64,000 bases of DNA from Aestuariivivens sediminicola (GTDB lineage: Bacteria; Bacteroidota; Bacteroidia; Flavobacteriales; Flavobacteriaceae). Below the pieces are notes generated by a model, which worked only from the letters and a program-made list of their open reading frames with translations, was not told where the DNA came from and did not search any database. This document shows positions 7,115-16,504 of this stretch, in pieces. How positions within the stretch are numbered: the first letter of the stretch is position 1; each line of letters starts with the position of its first letter. Position numbers and translations under genes: made by a program. The stretch is from the NCBI RefSeq assembly GCF_022662015.1, contig NZ_JAKMCM010000001.1, positions 1,054,001 through 1,118,000 on the forward strand, in the 5' to 3' direction.

Positions 7115-9181
7115 TTACTGTTTAATAAGTTTTAAACTACTGGTGCCAGCTGCTGTTTCTATTTTAGCAAAATACAAACCTTTTGATAAAGTGCTAGCAT
7201 CAATTTTAACTTGATCTGAATTAGGTTTTAAAGTCATGACTTGTTTTCCAAGGGTATTAAATAACGCAACAGATTTAATCTCAGCATATTTAGTTTTAAT
7301 ATTCCAAGTATCCTTTGCTGGGTTTGGATAAACTTTAAAAGTCATCTCTTCTAAATCAATAGTACTAAGTGCCGTTGCACTAACCACTACACTTCCTAAA
7401 CTTCCTTCCTCTGCAGGATTAGCATTTAAACCCTTAATGTAAAAACCATATTGAACGATTAAGCCTGAAGCTAATTCTGCTCCAGTAGCTGATACAGTAA
7501 AAGCACCGCTAGCCGGTAAATCAAATGTTTTAGTTCCATTTAAAGCATCTGAATAACCCGCATTAGGATCTAATGCTTTAATAAAGAATTTAGCTTCATA
7601 AGGATTCCCAAGAGCATCGTTCCCTAAGGTATAAGAATCAACTTGTCCAGAAAATGTTAAATTATTTCCATTAAATGAGGCCCCAGGTTCTACAAATGTT
7701 GTGCATTCTACAATTTTATTTCCAATAGCACCATTTGACCAAAATGGATCTGACGCATTATAGAGAAGAAAATTAGGTTGCAACGTTATATCATCGGCTC
7801 CTATTGTCGTTTTAAGTTCAGCAACCGGTTTAGCAAAACCAGTAACATATGCACCTCCATCAGCAGGAGTATTAAAAGCATTTACATATCCAAGCCAAGT
7901 AGCATTAACATCAACAGTAACATTATTTCCTGTTGCAGCACCTGTTATTGGTAATTCTACTAAAGCGCCTCCTGATGGTAAGGCTACCCACAATCCAAAT
8001 GCTGGTCCGTTAGAATTTACAGAAGGATCTAAAAATCCAGACGCTACTACTACTGCAGCGGTATCATCTAAACCTAATGTTGCTAAAGGGGCATCATAAC
8101 TTTCAACAACTGTCACACCATCAGCAGTAGAAATGTTGATGCTATAATCTGCTGTTGGCAATTCTAAATACCCATTAGCATCAAATTCACCGTAAGAAAT
8201 ATTATCAACTAATACTGAAGGACCACTTACTTCGTTCACATCTACTGTTGGTGCATCTGTTGATCCGTGGTGCACTAATAGATCTGTGTTTCCTGAAGTT
8301 GCTGCTGCTTCCTGACCCATTGGGTATACTGCTATATCAAATGGTGTTGCAGGAGTATAACCAGATGGACTTACAATTCCTTCTGCTACTAAAATATAAG
8401 TCTCACCATCTGTAAGATTATATGGAAAAGTTGCTATAGCATCTCCTACTGAGGTACTGTTTGATGGTGCAATAGCGACACTAATCGGTGTCTCTGCCGG
8501 CACATTTATAAAAGGACTAGCGGTTCTAAAAGCAAAATCATCAAGCGTCAGCACTCCATCCAAATATACGTCAACTACGCTTGCCCCTAAATCCGCTGAA
8601 TTATGAATAACCTGCACTCTTGCACTTGGTCCTTGATCAGTTAATGTAATTTTAACATTATCATAAAATAAATGAGCGGAAGAAGTTCCAGCACCCCCCG
8701 TTGTAGCACTTAATTGTAAAGTCACACCCCCACTGACATCTGATCCTAAAGTAGTTGTAAAGGAGAAATTTTTCCATACATTAGAATCAGGATCTAAGGC
8801 TAATGGACCGCCCCCTAAAATTTCAGATTTTGATACACCTCCCCCGTCAATTTCTGAGAACAACTCTGCGAAAGCTACCCCTCCATCAGCTGTAGTACCG
8901 CGTGCATCGAAAGTTATTGTAACTTCCTGATCACCTACTGCAGTTCCGATTCCAACATTTGCGTTTTTTATTAAACTAGCAGACGCTGGCACATTGTTAT
9001 TCAATTCAGCACAATACGTTCCTTCTGAAGGATTAATATCGGTTATACCTTGTGTGCCATTAGTAAATTGTGTCCAACCTGTAAAATCATTTGTTTCAAA
9101 ACCACCATTAACCGCAATATCGGTTTGTGAATACCCTAAAGATATAGTCAATAAAGTAAATAATAATGTAATTTTCTTCAT
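7115..9181 (-). CDS. T9SS-secreted DUF4397 protein with CBM4-like N-terminal domain
   Basis: A 688-residue secreted protein of unknown function. A signal peptide (about 1-18, ending LGYSQ) is followed by a jelly-roll domain (about 22-182) starting NGGFETNDFTGW and ending FYDNVKITL, the same kind of binding domain found in the PUL's surface lipoproteins. Two DUF4397-type stretches follow (about 188-300 and 305-425), then an unassigned domain (about 430-600) and a T9SS sorting domain (about 612-688, ending SLKLIKQ, very like that of GH81). No catalytic motif is seen. It has two candidate operator sites upstream and its own terminator, so it looks co-regulated with glucan use. A glucan-binding or adhesin role at the surface is my inference. 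Confidence 0.75.
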   Translation of the reverse strand: MKKITLLFTLLTISLGYSQTDIAVNGGFETNDFTGWTQFTNGTQGITDINPSEGTYCAELNNNVPASASLIKNANVGIGTAVGDQEVTITFDARGTTADGGVAFAELFSEIDGGGVSKSEILGGGPLALDPDSNVWKNFSFTTTLGSDVSGGVTLQLSATTGGAGTSSAHLFYDNVKITLTDQGPSARVQVIHNSADLGASVVDVYLDGVLTLDDFAFRTASPFINVPAETPISVAIAPSNSTSVGDAIATFPYNLTDGETYILVAEGIVSPSGYTPATPFDIAVYPMGQEAAATSGNTDLLVHHGSTDAPTVDVNEVSGPSVLVDNISYGEFDANGYLELPTADYSINISTADGVTVVESYDAPLATLGLDDTAAVVVASGFLDPSVNSNGPAFGLWVALPSGGALVELPITGAATGNNVTVDVNATWLGYVNAFNTPADGGAYVTGFAKPVAELKTTIGADDITLQPNFLLYNASDPFWSNGAIGNKIVECTTFVEPGASFNGNNLTFSGQVDSYTLGNDALGNPYEAKFFIKALDPNAGYSDALNGTKTFDLPASGAFTVSATGAELASGLIVQYGFYIKGLNANPAEEGSLGSVVVSATALSTIDLEEMTFKVYPNPAKDTWNIKTKYAEIKSVALFNTLGKQVMTLKPNSDQVKIDASTLSKGLYFAKIETAAGTSSLKLIKQ

Positions 9182-9259
9182 ACTTATAATAGTTTAGATT
9201 AATATTAAATTTTAGATTCCTAACAATATACTTTAAAAAAATCAATTTAAGTTGTTATC

Positions 9260-9281
9260 CACCACAACAAAATACATACAA
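9260..9281 (-). promoter_or_regulatory. PUL operator candidate, gene-proximal site of DUF4397 gene
   Basis: The minus strand reads TTGTATGTATT then TTGTTGTGGTG, two adjacent 11-mers matching the sites before the 30802 and susC genes almost base for base. It lies 79 bases before the start codon. Confidence 0.65.
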
Positions 9282-9393
9282 CTTAAAATTAATACTTCTG
9301 CTTCCAAAAAACAACTTAAACCCTTTAGAATTAACTAGTCATTCCACCTTTAGAAGCGTATTATGTTTTTCTCCTCTTTTATAAAATATGACC

Positions 9394-9415
9394 ATGTTGT
9401 GGTCATGTTGTGGTG
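9394..9415 (+). promoter_or_regulatory. PUL operator candidate, distal site of DUF4397 gene
   Basis: ATGTTGTGGTC (9394-9404) is followed directly by ATGTTGTGGTG (9405-9415): the most regular copy of the 11-bp tandem repeat in the window, pointing away from the gene. Centre-to-centre distance to the proximal site is 134 bp. Confidence 0.65.
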
Positions 9416-9475
9416 CTTATCATTGTCCTAAGCCTAAAATTACAACCATTATTAAGGCAATAAGCTCCAATTAAA

Positions 9476-10405
9476 CTAAAAATAGACCTTGATATCTTTC
9501 AGGGACATAGATTTATTGACGTATTTTAACTTTTCATCCATATCCCATAAACCCCAATAGGCACCAACATCACCTTCGGTTCCCACTTTCCAGGATTCAT
9601 CAAAAGATGAAAAATAGAAGATCTCTATATCTTCTTCTATAGACCACTGTTGCGTATTGATAAAATATTTCGTTGCATTTTCATAGGAGGGTAGTGCCCC
9701 GTGTATGCCCTCTCCTTCGCTTGGCCATCCCGTTTCCGTGATGATCACCTTTTTCCCCTGACCTGCACGCTGCGCCTGATGGTACATATCCTTCATATAA
9801 ATCAAGGCATAATCAATGCTGCAGCCCTCCCAGTAGGGGTAACAATTGGCTAATATAACATCGCAGGCCTCGGTGATTTTTGGTCGATTAACAAACTCAT
9901 AATAGGCATCCACATAGCCCATAGGCACGTTGTTTGGCAATGCCGCTTTAACCTGCTGCATATATTTTAATAGCTGGTCTTCTGTCAGGTCCTTTCTATA
10001 CATCACTTCATTTCCAACTGCTGCTATATCAACATAACCTTGATTTGCGAGTCGCAGAAGCCCGGACACCTCCCTTTCGTTGATTTCAGCGTTGTCCCCG
10101 AGCCATGCCCCTACCAATGTCTTCATCCCCATCTCCTTGGCTAGTTCAGGAATCAACTCATTCCCATCGGTGCAGGAAAACGATCTAATCCATTTGGTAT
10201 AGGGCTTGATCACTTCCAAACGTCTCCTTATTTGTTTTTCCGACAATTGATCACCCGGTTCCTGGCCCTCTTCGTAAGGACTAAAGCATATCCCGTGTAT
10301 GCCGCTTTTCAACACCCTCTTGAACAAATTCTGAAGTCCTTTACCGGTTTTTTCATCCAAATGACCTCCGGACAATGCCCTGATTTTACCTAACCTGTTC
10401 GACAT
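9476..10405 (-). CDS. Cytoplasmic GH17 beta-1,3-glucan enzyme (short form A)
   Basis: A 309-residue TIM-barrel enzyme of family GH17, which hydrolyses or transfers beta-1,3-glucans with retention. The acid/base Glu133 lies in AAVGNEV and the nucleophile Glu224 in ITETGWPS; both standard signatures are intact. There is no signal peptide or lipobox (it starts MSNRLGKIRALSG), so it should act in the cytoplasm on imported oligosaccharides. It is the last gene of the long PUL operon, 24 bases after the MFS permease gene. It closely resembles the 11912-12826 product and clearly differs from the two longer GH17 proteins. Whether it is a hydrolase or a glucosyltransferase cannot be decided from the sequence. 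Confidence 0.88.
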   Translation of the reverse strand: MSNRLGKIRALSGGHLDEKTGKGLQNLFKRVLKSGIHGICFSPYEEGQEPGDQLSEKQIRRRLEVIKPYTKWIRSFSCTDGNELIPELAKEMGMKTLVGAWLGDNAEINEREVSGLLRLANQGYVDIAAVGNEVMYRKDLTEDQLLKYMQQVKAALPNNVPMGYVDAYYEFVNRPKITEACDVILANCYPYWEGCSIDYALIYMKDMYHQAQRAGQGKKVIITETGWPSEGEGIHGALPSYENATKYFINTQQWSIEEDIEIFYFSSFDESWKVGTEGDVGAYWGLWDMDEKLKYVNKSMSLKDIKVYF

Positions 10406-10429
10406 AATTCAATATTCTAATTTTAATAA

Positions 10430-11851
10430 TCAATCTTTTCTTCTGGCCGCCAATTGAGCTTTAATTTCATTGGCCCTTTCTTCTGTGACACCGTAATCCC
10501 GCATGACAAGCATGGCTATTAAGGTGCCGGCAATTGGCAACCCTGAATAAAATGCCCTTAAACCCGTAATGGCTCCCTCGGGTTGTACCGCAGCGTCCGG
10601 ATTGAAACCAACCAGGGTCATTATGGCTCCGCTTAATAATCCTGCTATTGCAAAACCGAATTTTACCATCCACCAATAAATAGCACCAAAAATACCCTCT
10701 CTGCGTTGACCGGTATTCAGTTCATCTATATCAATAACATCGGCCGTCATAGACATCATCAGGGTAAAGAGGCTCCCAATACCAAAAGAGAAAAACGGTA
10801 AGGCCAGTATGAACATATACGGCTTTCCCGGAACAAACAAAAACCATAGGAGGATATACCCAAAAATTGAAATGCCCTGTGCAATCATGAAGGTTTTCTT
10901 TTTTCCCAGTTTCTTGGACATTTTCGTAATGATCGGGATGACCAAAAACGTTGTGGCCAAAGCCCCGACACTTCCAAAAAGGGTCGGCCACACCCCGGCA
11001 TCCCCGGCATCTCCATTGAACAAATGATAGACAATGATAAAAAACGAAAAGGCGGCAATGGTGTTAAACGCATTGAACACCAAAAAAGTAGCTATACATA
11101 GCTTTCTGAACGGTTTTGACCCAAAAGCTTCCTTAAAACCATCCAATATACCCCTTAAACTGCCTCCAATATTTTTTACAGTTAAGGGACTGTAATTTTC
11201 ATTCAGTGTTGATTTACTCTTTAAGAAAATAGCCGGAACCATGGCAAACAGCATGCACACAATACCGACCCATATCGCCAATTCCCTGGTTGCCACATCG
11301 GCAGATTCAAACCAGCCCTTATCGTACATCACCACCCAAAACCAGGGCGCGATAACCCATGCCCATTGTCCGATCCACTGCGCTACCGCCATAATATCGG
11401 TGCGTTCATGAAAATCATCACTCATCTCGTATCCCATGGCAACATAAGGTACACTGAAAATGGTCAATCCCAGATAAAACACAAAGGACCAGATCAGGAA
11501 ATAGGTGAAGTTATAGTCGATCCCATTCTCCCTGTACAACTGCCACATGATGACAAAGGACGCGCCCATGATAACGGCCCCAAGAAATACATATTGTCGT
11601 CTTCTGCCCCAGCGTGATTTTGTATTGTCCGATATAAAACCCATAATAGGGTCGGTAATGGAATCAAAAATTCTTGGCAGGAAGAACAGAATGCCCCACA
11701 TCCAGCCCGGAAACCCTAAATCCTGAACCAACACTACCATAAAGATGCCTAATACGGCAGGAAACATCTGGTTGGCCAGCATGCCAATTCCAAAAGCTAC
11801 TTTTTGCCCGAAGGGTACTTTATGTATTGAGCCTGTATTAATTATCGACAT
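10430..11851 (-). CDS. MFS sugar permease, GPH (MelB-like) type, copy A
   Basis: A 473-residue inner-membrane protein with about 12 hydrophobic segments. The stretch DSITDPIMGFISDNT (about residues 60-75) is the typical GPH loop with the DP-x-x-G pattern, followed by the SRWGRRR basic motif. GPH permeases move glycosides with a cation. Position between two signal-less GH17 genes points to import of beta-1,3-gluco-oligosaccharides into the cytoplasm. The partner gene at 13543-14973 encodes a closely related copy. The C-terminal tail VTEERANEIKAQLAARR is also shared with copy B. Confidence 0.88.
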   Translation of the reverse strand: MSIINTGSIHKVPFGQKVAFGIGMLANQMFPAVLGIFMVVLVQDLGFPGWMWGILFFLPRIFDSITDPIMGFISDNTKSRWGRRRQYVFLGAVIMGASFVIMWQLYRENGIDYNFTYFLIWSFVFYLGLTIFSVPYVAMGYEMSDDFHERTDIMAVAQWIGQWAWVIAPWFWVVMYDKGWFESADVATRELAIWVGIVCMLFAMVPAIFLKSKSTLNENYSPLTVKNIGGSLRGILDGFKEAFGSKPFRKLCIATFLVFNAFNTIAAFSFFIIVYHLFNGDAGDAGVWPTLFGSVGALATTFLVIPIITKMSKKLGKKKTFMIAQGISIFGYILLWFLFVPGKPYMFILALPFFSFGIGSLFTLMMSMTADVIDIDELNTGQRREGIFGAIYWWMVKFGFAIAGLLSGAIMTLVGFNPDAAVQPEGAITGLRAFYSGLPIAGTLIAMLVMRDYGVTEERANEIKAQLAARRKD

Positions 11852-11911
11852 AATTTATTCTAATTAATTTTTAGATTTTAATGGGGACAAATAAAATCCT
11901 TACTATTTATA

Positions 11912-12826
11912 TTAAAATTTCAAATTTTCATGTTTATCCCATAATCCCCAATACGCGCCAACATCACCTTCATTTCCAATTTTCCAGGATTCATCGAAGG
12001 AAGAAAAATAGAATATTGGGATGTCGTTGGTTTTCGTCCATTGAATGGTATCGATAAAGTATTTCATCGCTGCCTCTCCACTGGCTAAGGCGCCATCGAG
12101 TCCACCACCCTGACTGGGCCACCCGGTTTCGGTAATGATAATAGGCTTGCCTTGAGCGGCATCAACAACCGAACCGTACATGGCCTGCATATGGCCTAAG
12201 GCATATTCAATAGGGCAACCTTCCCAATAAGGGTATAAATTAGCCAAGACCACGTCCGTACTCTCAACTAATATCGGATACCTTGAAAACTCATAATAAG
12301 CGTCAACATAACCAACCGGTATATCCAAACCTTCTAAAGCCTCCTTAACACGATTAATATAACCGATTAACTCATCCAGGGTTAAATCATTTCTGTACAA
12401 AACTTCATTACCCACCGCCGCAACATCAACGTTACCGTCTTTTGCCAGGGCAATTAGTCCTTCTATTTCTCTTTCATTTTCGTCTTTATCAGAACCCAAC
12501 CATGCGCCAACCAAGGTATTAAGGCCATGCTTTTTTGCCACTATGGGTACGTATTCATTACCTTCAATGCATGAAAACGACCGGATGGCACTAACATAGG
12601 GTTTAAGTATGTTAATGCGCTGTTCAACCTGTTCCATGCTTATGTCATCCCCGGGCGACTGTCCGTCCCGGTACATACTGAAACAAATACCATGAAAACC
12701 CTCTTGAATGGTTTTACGCCATAGGGCCTTTAATTCTTCTAAGGTGTAATCTGAAAGGTTTAGACCTTTTGTAGCCACCTGACTATATCCTTTAGGTTTG
12801 TAATATGAACTTTCTCTGTACGACAT
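11912..12826 (-). CDS. Cytoplasmic GH17 beta-1,3-glucan enzyme (short form B)
   Basis: A 304-residue GH17 enzyme without signal peptide, paralogous to 9476-10405. Acid/base Glu141 in AAVGNEV and nucleophile Glu233 in ITETGWPSQ are present. The C-terminal part (PIFYFSSFDESWKIGNEGDVGA region) is nearly the same in both copies, while N-termini differ (this one has about eight more residues). It lies 60 bases before the permease copy A gene and 55 bases after the 209-residue membrane protein gene. It probably shortens imported oligosaccharides in the cytoplasm; chain-length preference may differ from copy A. Confidence 0.88.
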   Translation of the reverse strand: MSYRESSYYKPKGYSQVATKGLNLSDYTLEELKALWRKTIQEGFHGICFSMYRDGQSPGDDISMEQVEQRINILKPYVSAIRSFSCIEGNEYVPIVAKKHGLNTLVGAWLGSDKDENEREIEGLIALAKDGNVDVAAVGNEVLYRNDLTLDELIGYINRVKEALEGLDIPVGYVDAYYEFSRYPILVESTDVVLANLYPYWEGCPIEYALGHMQAMYGSVVDAAQGKPIIITETGWPSQGGGLDGALASGEAAMKYFIDTIQWTKTNDIPIFYFSSFDESWKIGNEGDVGAYWGLWDKHENLKF

Positions 12827-12881
12827 CTTATTTTTGTTTTACTGATTCTACTTTATTCTAACGACTCTTAAAATTGACAGG

Positions 12882-13511
12882 TTAAAAAACTCCTCTGCAA
12901 TTCTTTCTTGTATAAACTTTTATTCTATCTACCTCTGTGGCGCCCGAAGGAATTTCCTCAAGCATTAATCCGGGGTAATCCTCTTTTTCCTTCCACGCTT
13001 CGATGGTTTTACTAAAAAACATCGAACTTGTGGAATCTGCTTCATAAACAATTAAATCGTAGGCTTCTCCTAAATCTCCGCCAAACCGGGTCACCACCTG
13101 CCATTCCCCATCTCTTTTATAAGACGTATTCGTGTGATCTGATTGGGGATAGTACAGATCGTCGGTTGGACGGATTAAAACCCAAATGTCATTTTCATTG
13201 GCCTCAGGATAGACCCCCATGGTTAGTATTCTGCAATCCACAGAATCTTTATCAATTGGTGAAATGACCTGCGTGTTACGCACGGGGCCTTCAATTTTCA
13301 GCTTGTTGCCAATCGACACTTGTTCGGCCTGACGGTTGTAATTCACCAGATCGGAGGAATAACTGGCGTAAATCAAAATTAAAACACCTATGATACCGGA
13401 AGGTATTCCTAATTTGGCACTAATGATTCTTGCGCCAGAACTTGTTTTTATACCACTGAGGATTGCAATTACTATGAGTACAAATCCTATAATAATTAGT
13501 TTTGTTGCCAT
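12882..13511 (-). CDS. Unknown membrane-anchored protein in the PUL
   Basis: A 209-residue protein that I do not recognise. Two hydrophobic segments (about 3-22 and 33-50) are followed by a soluble domain of about 155 residues. By charge the soluble part could face either side; with two segments N- and C-terminus lie on the same side. No enzymatic motif or cysteine pair is evident; it has cysteines near residues 93 and 205. It is embedded between permease copy B and the second short GH17 gene with short gaps, so it is transcribed with them. A role in assembling or regulating the permease is possible but unproven. Confidence 0.7.
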   Translation of the reverse strand: MATKLIIIGFVLIVIAILSGIKTSSGARIISAKLGIPSGIIGVLILIYASYSSDLVNYNRQAEQVSIGNKLKIEGPVRNTQVISPIDKDSVDCRILTMGVYPEANENDIWVLIRPTDDLYYPQSDHTNTSYKRDGEWQVVTRFGGDLGEAYDLIVYEADSTSSMFFSKTIEAWKEKEDYPGLMLEEIPSGATEVDRIKVYTRKNCRGVF

Positions 13512-13542
13512 ATTGTTATTGTTTTTTATATGTACCGTTCCA

Positions 13543-14973
13543 TTACAATACGCCTCTTCTTGCTTCCAATTGGGCCTTAATTTCTTTGGCTCTCTCTTCC
13601 GACAAACTGTACTTCCACATCACCCAAATAGCCAAAGCTGCAGTAACGACCGGAATAATGATGTCCGCTACTCTCAGTTTTGTCAGTGTCTCAACAGTCT
13701 GCGTAGCGGCATTACCGTCAAATCCAATCAACTTTAACACCAGACCTCCTAAGACGAGTGCCAAACCTTGGCCAAGTTTTACAACCCACCAGTACAATGC
13801 TCCAAAGGTTCCTTCCTTCCTCGGCATGCCGTTTCGAAGTTCATCTAAATCGCAGACATCTGCAGTCATACTCATCATCAGTGTAAATAAACTTCCCAAT
13901 CCAAAAGACATCAAAGGAATTGGGATGAAAGACAGCCAGACATTATCAGGGGTAAATGCCCACCATTTCAGTGCGTAACCCACAATGGATATTGCTGTAG
14001 AGATAATGAAGGCATTCTTCTTTCCCCATTTGTTAGACATCGCTGATACTATAGGAATTACCAGAAATGCAGAAACCAAAGCCCCAATAGAGCTAAACCA
14101 AGCGGGCCATGTTGATGTCGCTTCATAGCTCCCATTGAAAATGTAAAATACAAAAATGAAAAAACTGAAGGACGCTACAATCTGGTATCCGTTGAACACC
14201 AGAAAGGTGGCCCCGCAAAGTTTCATAAAAGGCCTGTTTTTAGCAGCCTGTCCAATACTGGTAAACAAGTCTTTTAGGTTAGTAAATATACTCTTCAGGC
14301 TTAAATGTTTTCTATTTTCCATATTGGCGGAATCCATTCCACGGCAAAATATGGCCGGTAATAATCCTAGGAGTAAACACGCGGCTCCAACGTAAACGGC
14401 CATTGTCCTGACCCCTTCTGCCTGGTTGCCAAAGATATCAGGATCGGCAATAATGACCCAAAACCATGGAACGATGACCCAGGCAATTAAGCCTACCGTT
14501 TGTGAAAAAGCCATGAGTCGTGTTCGCTCGTTGTAGTCGGTTGTCATTTCATAGCCCAGTCCAACCAAAGGGGTGGCGAACATGGTGTTCCCGATAAGAA
14601 ATACCATGGACATGATCAGAAAGTACCAAAAATTATATTCTGAAGAATTGTTCTCATCGAGTTGCCAAAGCAAGACAAAGGTAATGGCGCTTAGAATGCC
14701 GCCAATCAAAATATAAGGTCGTCTTCTACCCCATTTGGAACTGGTATTGTCTGAAATAAATCCCATAATGGGGTCGGTAATCGCATCAAAAAAACGAGGC
14801 AACCCTCCTAATAATCCAGCCAAAAAGGGATCCATCCCAAAAGCTGTGAGTAAGAAGAACATGAAGAAACCCAAGGCTCCGGGATATAGGTTCAAAACCA
14901 AATGTCCGGCTCCAAATGCAGCCTTCTGCCCTAATGGAACTCTGTCTTTTGCATCTGTTATAAATTTTGACAT
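13543..14973 (-). CDS. MFS sugar permease, GPH (MelB-like) type, copy B
   Basis: A 476-residue, roughly 12-segment permease paralogous to 10430-11851. It has the same DAITDPIMGFISDNT loop followed by SKWGRRRPY, and the tail LSEERAKEIKAQLEARR. It likely imports beta-1,3- or branch-derived beta-1,6-gluco-oligosaccharides through the inner membrane; having two paralogs in one operon suggests different oligosaccharide structures. It lies 17 bases after GH30. Confidence 0.88.
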   Translation of the reverse strand: MSKFITDAKDRVPLGQKAAFGAGHLVLNLYPGALGFFMFFLLTAFGMDPFLAGLLGGLPRFFDAITDPIMGFISDNTSSKWGRRRPYILIGGILSAITFVLLWQLDENNSSEYNFWYFLIMSMVFLIGNTMFATPLVGLGYEMTTDYNERTRLMAFSQTVGLIAWVIVPWFWVIIADPDIFGNQAEGVRTMAVYVGAACLLLGLLPAIFCRGMDSANMENRKHLSLKSIFTNLKDLFTSIGQAAKNRPFMKLCGATFLVFNGYQIVASFSFFIFVFYIFNGSYEATSTWPAWFSSIGALVSAFLVIPIVSAMSNKWGKKNAFIISTAISIVGYALKWWAFTPDNVWLSFIPIPLMSFGLGSLFTLMMSMTADVCDLDELRNGMPRKEGTFGALYWWVVKLGQGLALVLGGLVLKLIGFDGNAATQTVETLTKLRVADIIIPVVTAALAIWVMWKYSLSEERAKEIKAQLEARRGVL

Positions 14974-14990
14974 ACCTTTTGTTTTATACG

Positions 14991-16490
14991 TTAGTTTGAT
15001 TCATTCATTATAACAATAGATTGAAGGGCCTTAGCGTCTATAGAAAAGCTCGCGGTCCTTCCATTAAGATTCAAACGGATGGATTTTGGGGTGTCAAATT
15101 CATTAAAAATGATTACAACCATACTTTGATCCGGGTTCCGGGCAGCCGTGACCATGAGGTTTTCATCTGTATTTTCAACACCAATGATGGTCGCTCCGGG
15201 CCTAATGAATTTGCTGAAATGGGCCATGGTGTAGTACAAGGGGGTGAAATATACCTCATCGCGATCCGGATCGACAATAACAGGGGCCACACACCAATTT
15301 TTAAACCAATTTGGGCCGCCTTGCCTGTCTAAAACCATATTCCAATCAACCCATCCATCAACCCAATTGTTAAGACATCCAATAATATCACGGGCGTAAC
15401 GATTAACGGGCGCATATTTAGGGTGTAAATACTTGTCTTTTTCAGGAGCCCAATCCCAGCCCCAGTCCGTTGCTTCTTTTCTCCAGTACCAGGCATCATC
15501 CTTCCACACTGGTATTTCAGCATCAACACAACCTTCAGTTTCTATAAGCAATTTCTCAGGCGCTTTATTGTGTGCATATTGAAGTTCTTTCGGAAAAATT
15601 TCATATGTGCTTTCATACCAATGAATGGCCGTGCCGTCAAAATATTTCGAGGAGGCTTCATCCCTGAACATTTCGTCTACCCATTCCTTTAAACCTGCTC
15701 GATTTTGATCATATCCCAAAATAATCTTATCGCCATAGCCATCGGCTTCCAATCTGGGTCCCAAATGAAATTGCACAAAATCTGTCATTTCTTTAGGTGT
15801 AAAATGCATACTTTCCCAATTGTTGCCATTACCATGGGGTTCGTTTTCAACTGTAAATCCCCAAATATCGATGCCTTCCGCTTTATAAGCCTCTAAATAT
15901 TTTGAAAAAAACAAGGCCCAGGTGTCATAATATTTAGGCAGTAATTTGCCCCCAACCCAGCTATTATTATCTTTCATCCAGGGCGCTGCTGTCCAGGGAG
16001 AGGCGAAAATCTTAAACCCATCTTCCGATACCACCATGGCGTCCCTGATCATTGGAATAAGATCCTCCTTATCCTCCGCAATGGAAAAGTGCTCTAAATC
16101 AACATCATCAGCTACAGGTGTGTATGAATAATTAGACAAGGAGAAATCACAAGAATTCATATGGGTCCTGGTGAGTGAATAATTGGCCCCATCCCTTGAG
16201 AAATAGGCCTCAAGTATGGTGTCTCTGTTTTCTTTGCTCAGTTGATTTAACAAATAGGCCGACGATTCTGTAAAGGCACCTCCAAAACCGGTAATGACTT
16301 GAAACTTCTGCTCAGGCAGTACCGTCAGGTGTGCAACACTATCAAGGCTTTCAAAGGTTGCAATTTTAGTTAACTTGTTTCCTTTCGCTGAAGTTTCAAA
16401 TACATCTATTTCAAGCATATTTTCTGTATTACAACTTGCCATAATGAATGTTGATATGAATAAAATTATATTTTGAAGGGATGCTTTCAT
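14991..16490 (-). CDS. GH30 lipoprotein, probable beta-1,6-glucanase/glucosidase
   Basis: A 499-residue lipoprotein (signal peptide with lipobox IMASC, Cys about 20) with a GH30 (beta/alpha)8 barrel plus side beta-domain. Acid/base Glu217 sits in TVENEP and the nucleophile Glu319 in LIETEGC. GH30 enzymes of flavobacterial laminarin loci are known to remove beta-1,6-linked glucose branches; that is the likely job here, in the periplasm or at the outer membrane. The motif FQVITGFGGAFTES near residue 65 is typical of subfamilies close to glucosylceramidase. It is 14 bases downstream of a GH17 gene in the operon. Exact subfamily is not certain. Confidence 0.9.
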   Translation of the reverse strand: MKASLQNIILFISTFIMASCNTENMLEIDVFETSAKGNKLTKIATFESLDSVAHLTVLPEQKFQVITGFGGAFTESSAYLLNQLSKENRDTILEAYFSRDGANYSLTRTHMNSCDFSLSNYSYTPVADDVDLEHFSIAEDKEDLIPMIRDAMVVSEDGFKIFASPWTAAPWMKDNNSWVGGKLLPKYYDTWALFFSKYLEAYKAEGIDIWGFTVENEPHGNGNNWESMHFTPKEMTDFVQFHLGPRLEADGYGDKIILGYDQNRAGLKEWVDEMFRDEASSKYFDGTAIHWYESTYEIFPKELQYAHNKAPEKLLIETEGCVDAEIPVWKDDAWYWRKEATDWGWDWAPEKDKYLHPKYAPVNRYARDIIGCLNNWVDGWVDWNMVLDRQGGPNWFKNWCVAPVIVDPDRDEVYFTPLYYTMAHFSKFIRPGATIIGVENTDENLMVTAARNPDQSMVVIIFNEFDTPKSIRLNLNGRTASFSIDAKALQSIVIMNESN

Positions 16491-16504
16491 TTAATTTTCT
16501 ATTA

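Larger units (their letters stand above)
9182..9475. other. Intergenic region between GH17 gene and DUF4397 gene
   Basis: This gap of 294 bases contains two divergent 22-bp sites (9260-9281 minus, 9394-9415 plus). No clear terminator for the upstream 21 kb operon was found here; only weak stems without T runs are present, so some read-through into the DUF4397 gene is possible. Confidence 0.6.
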
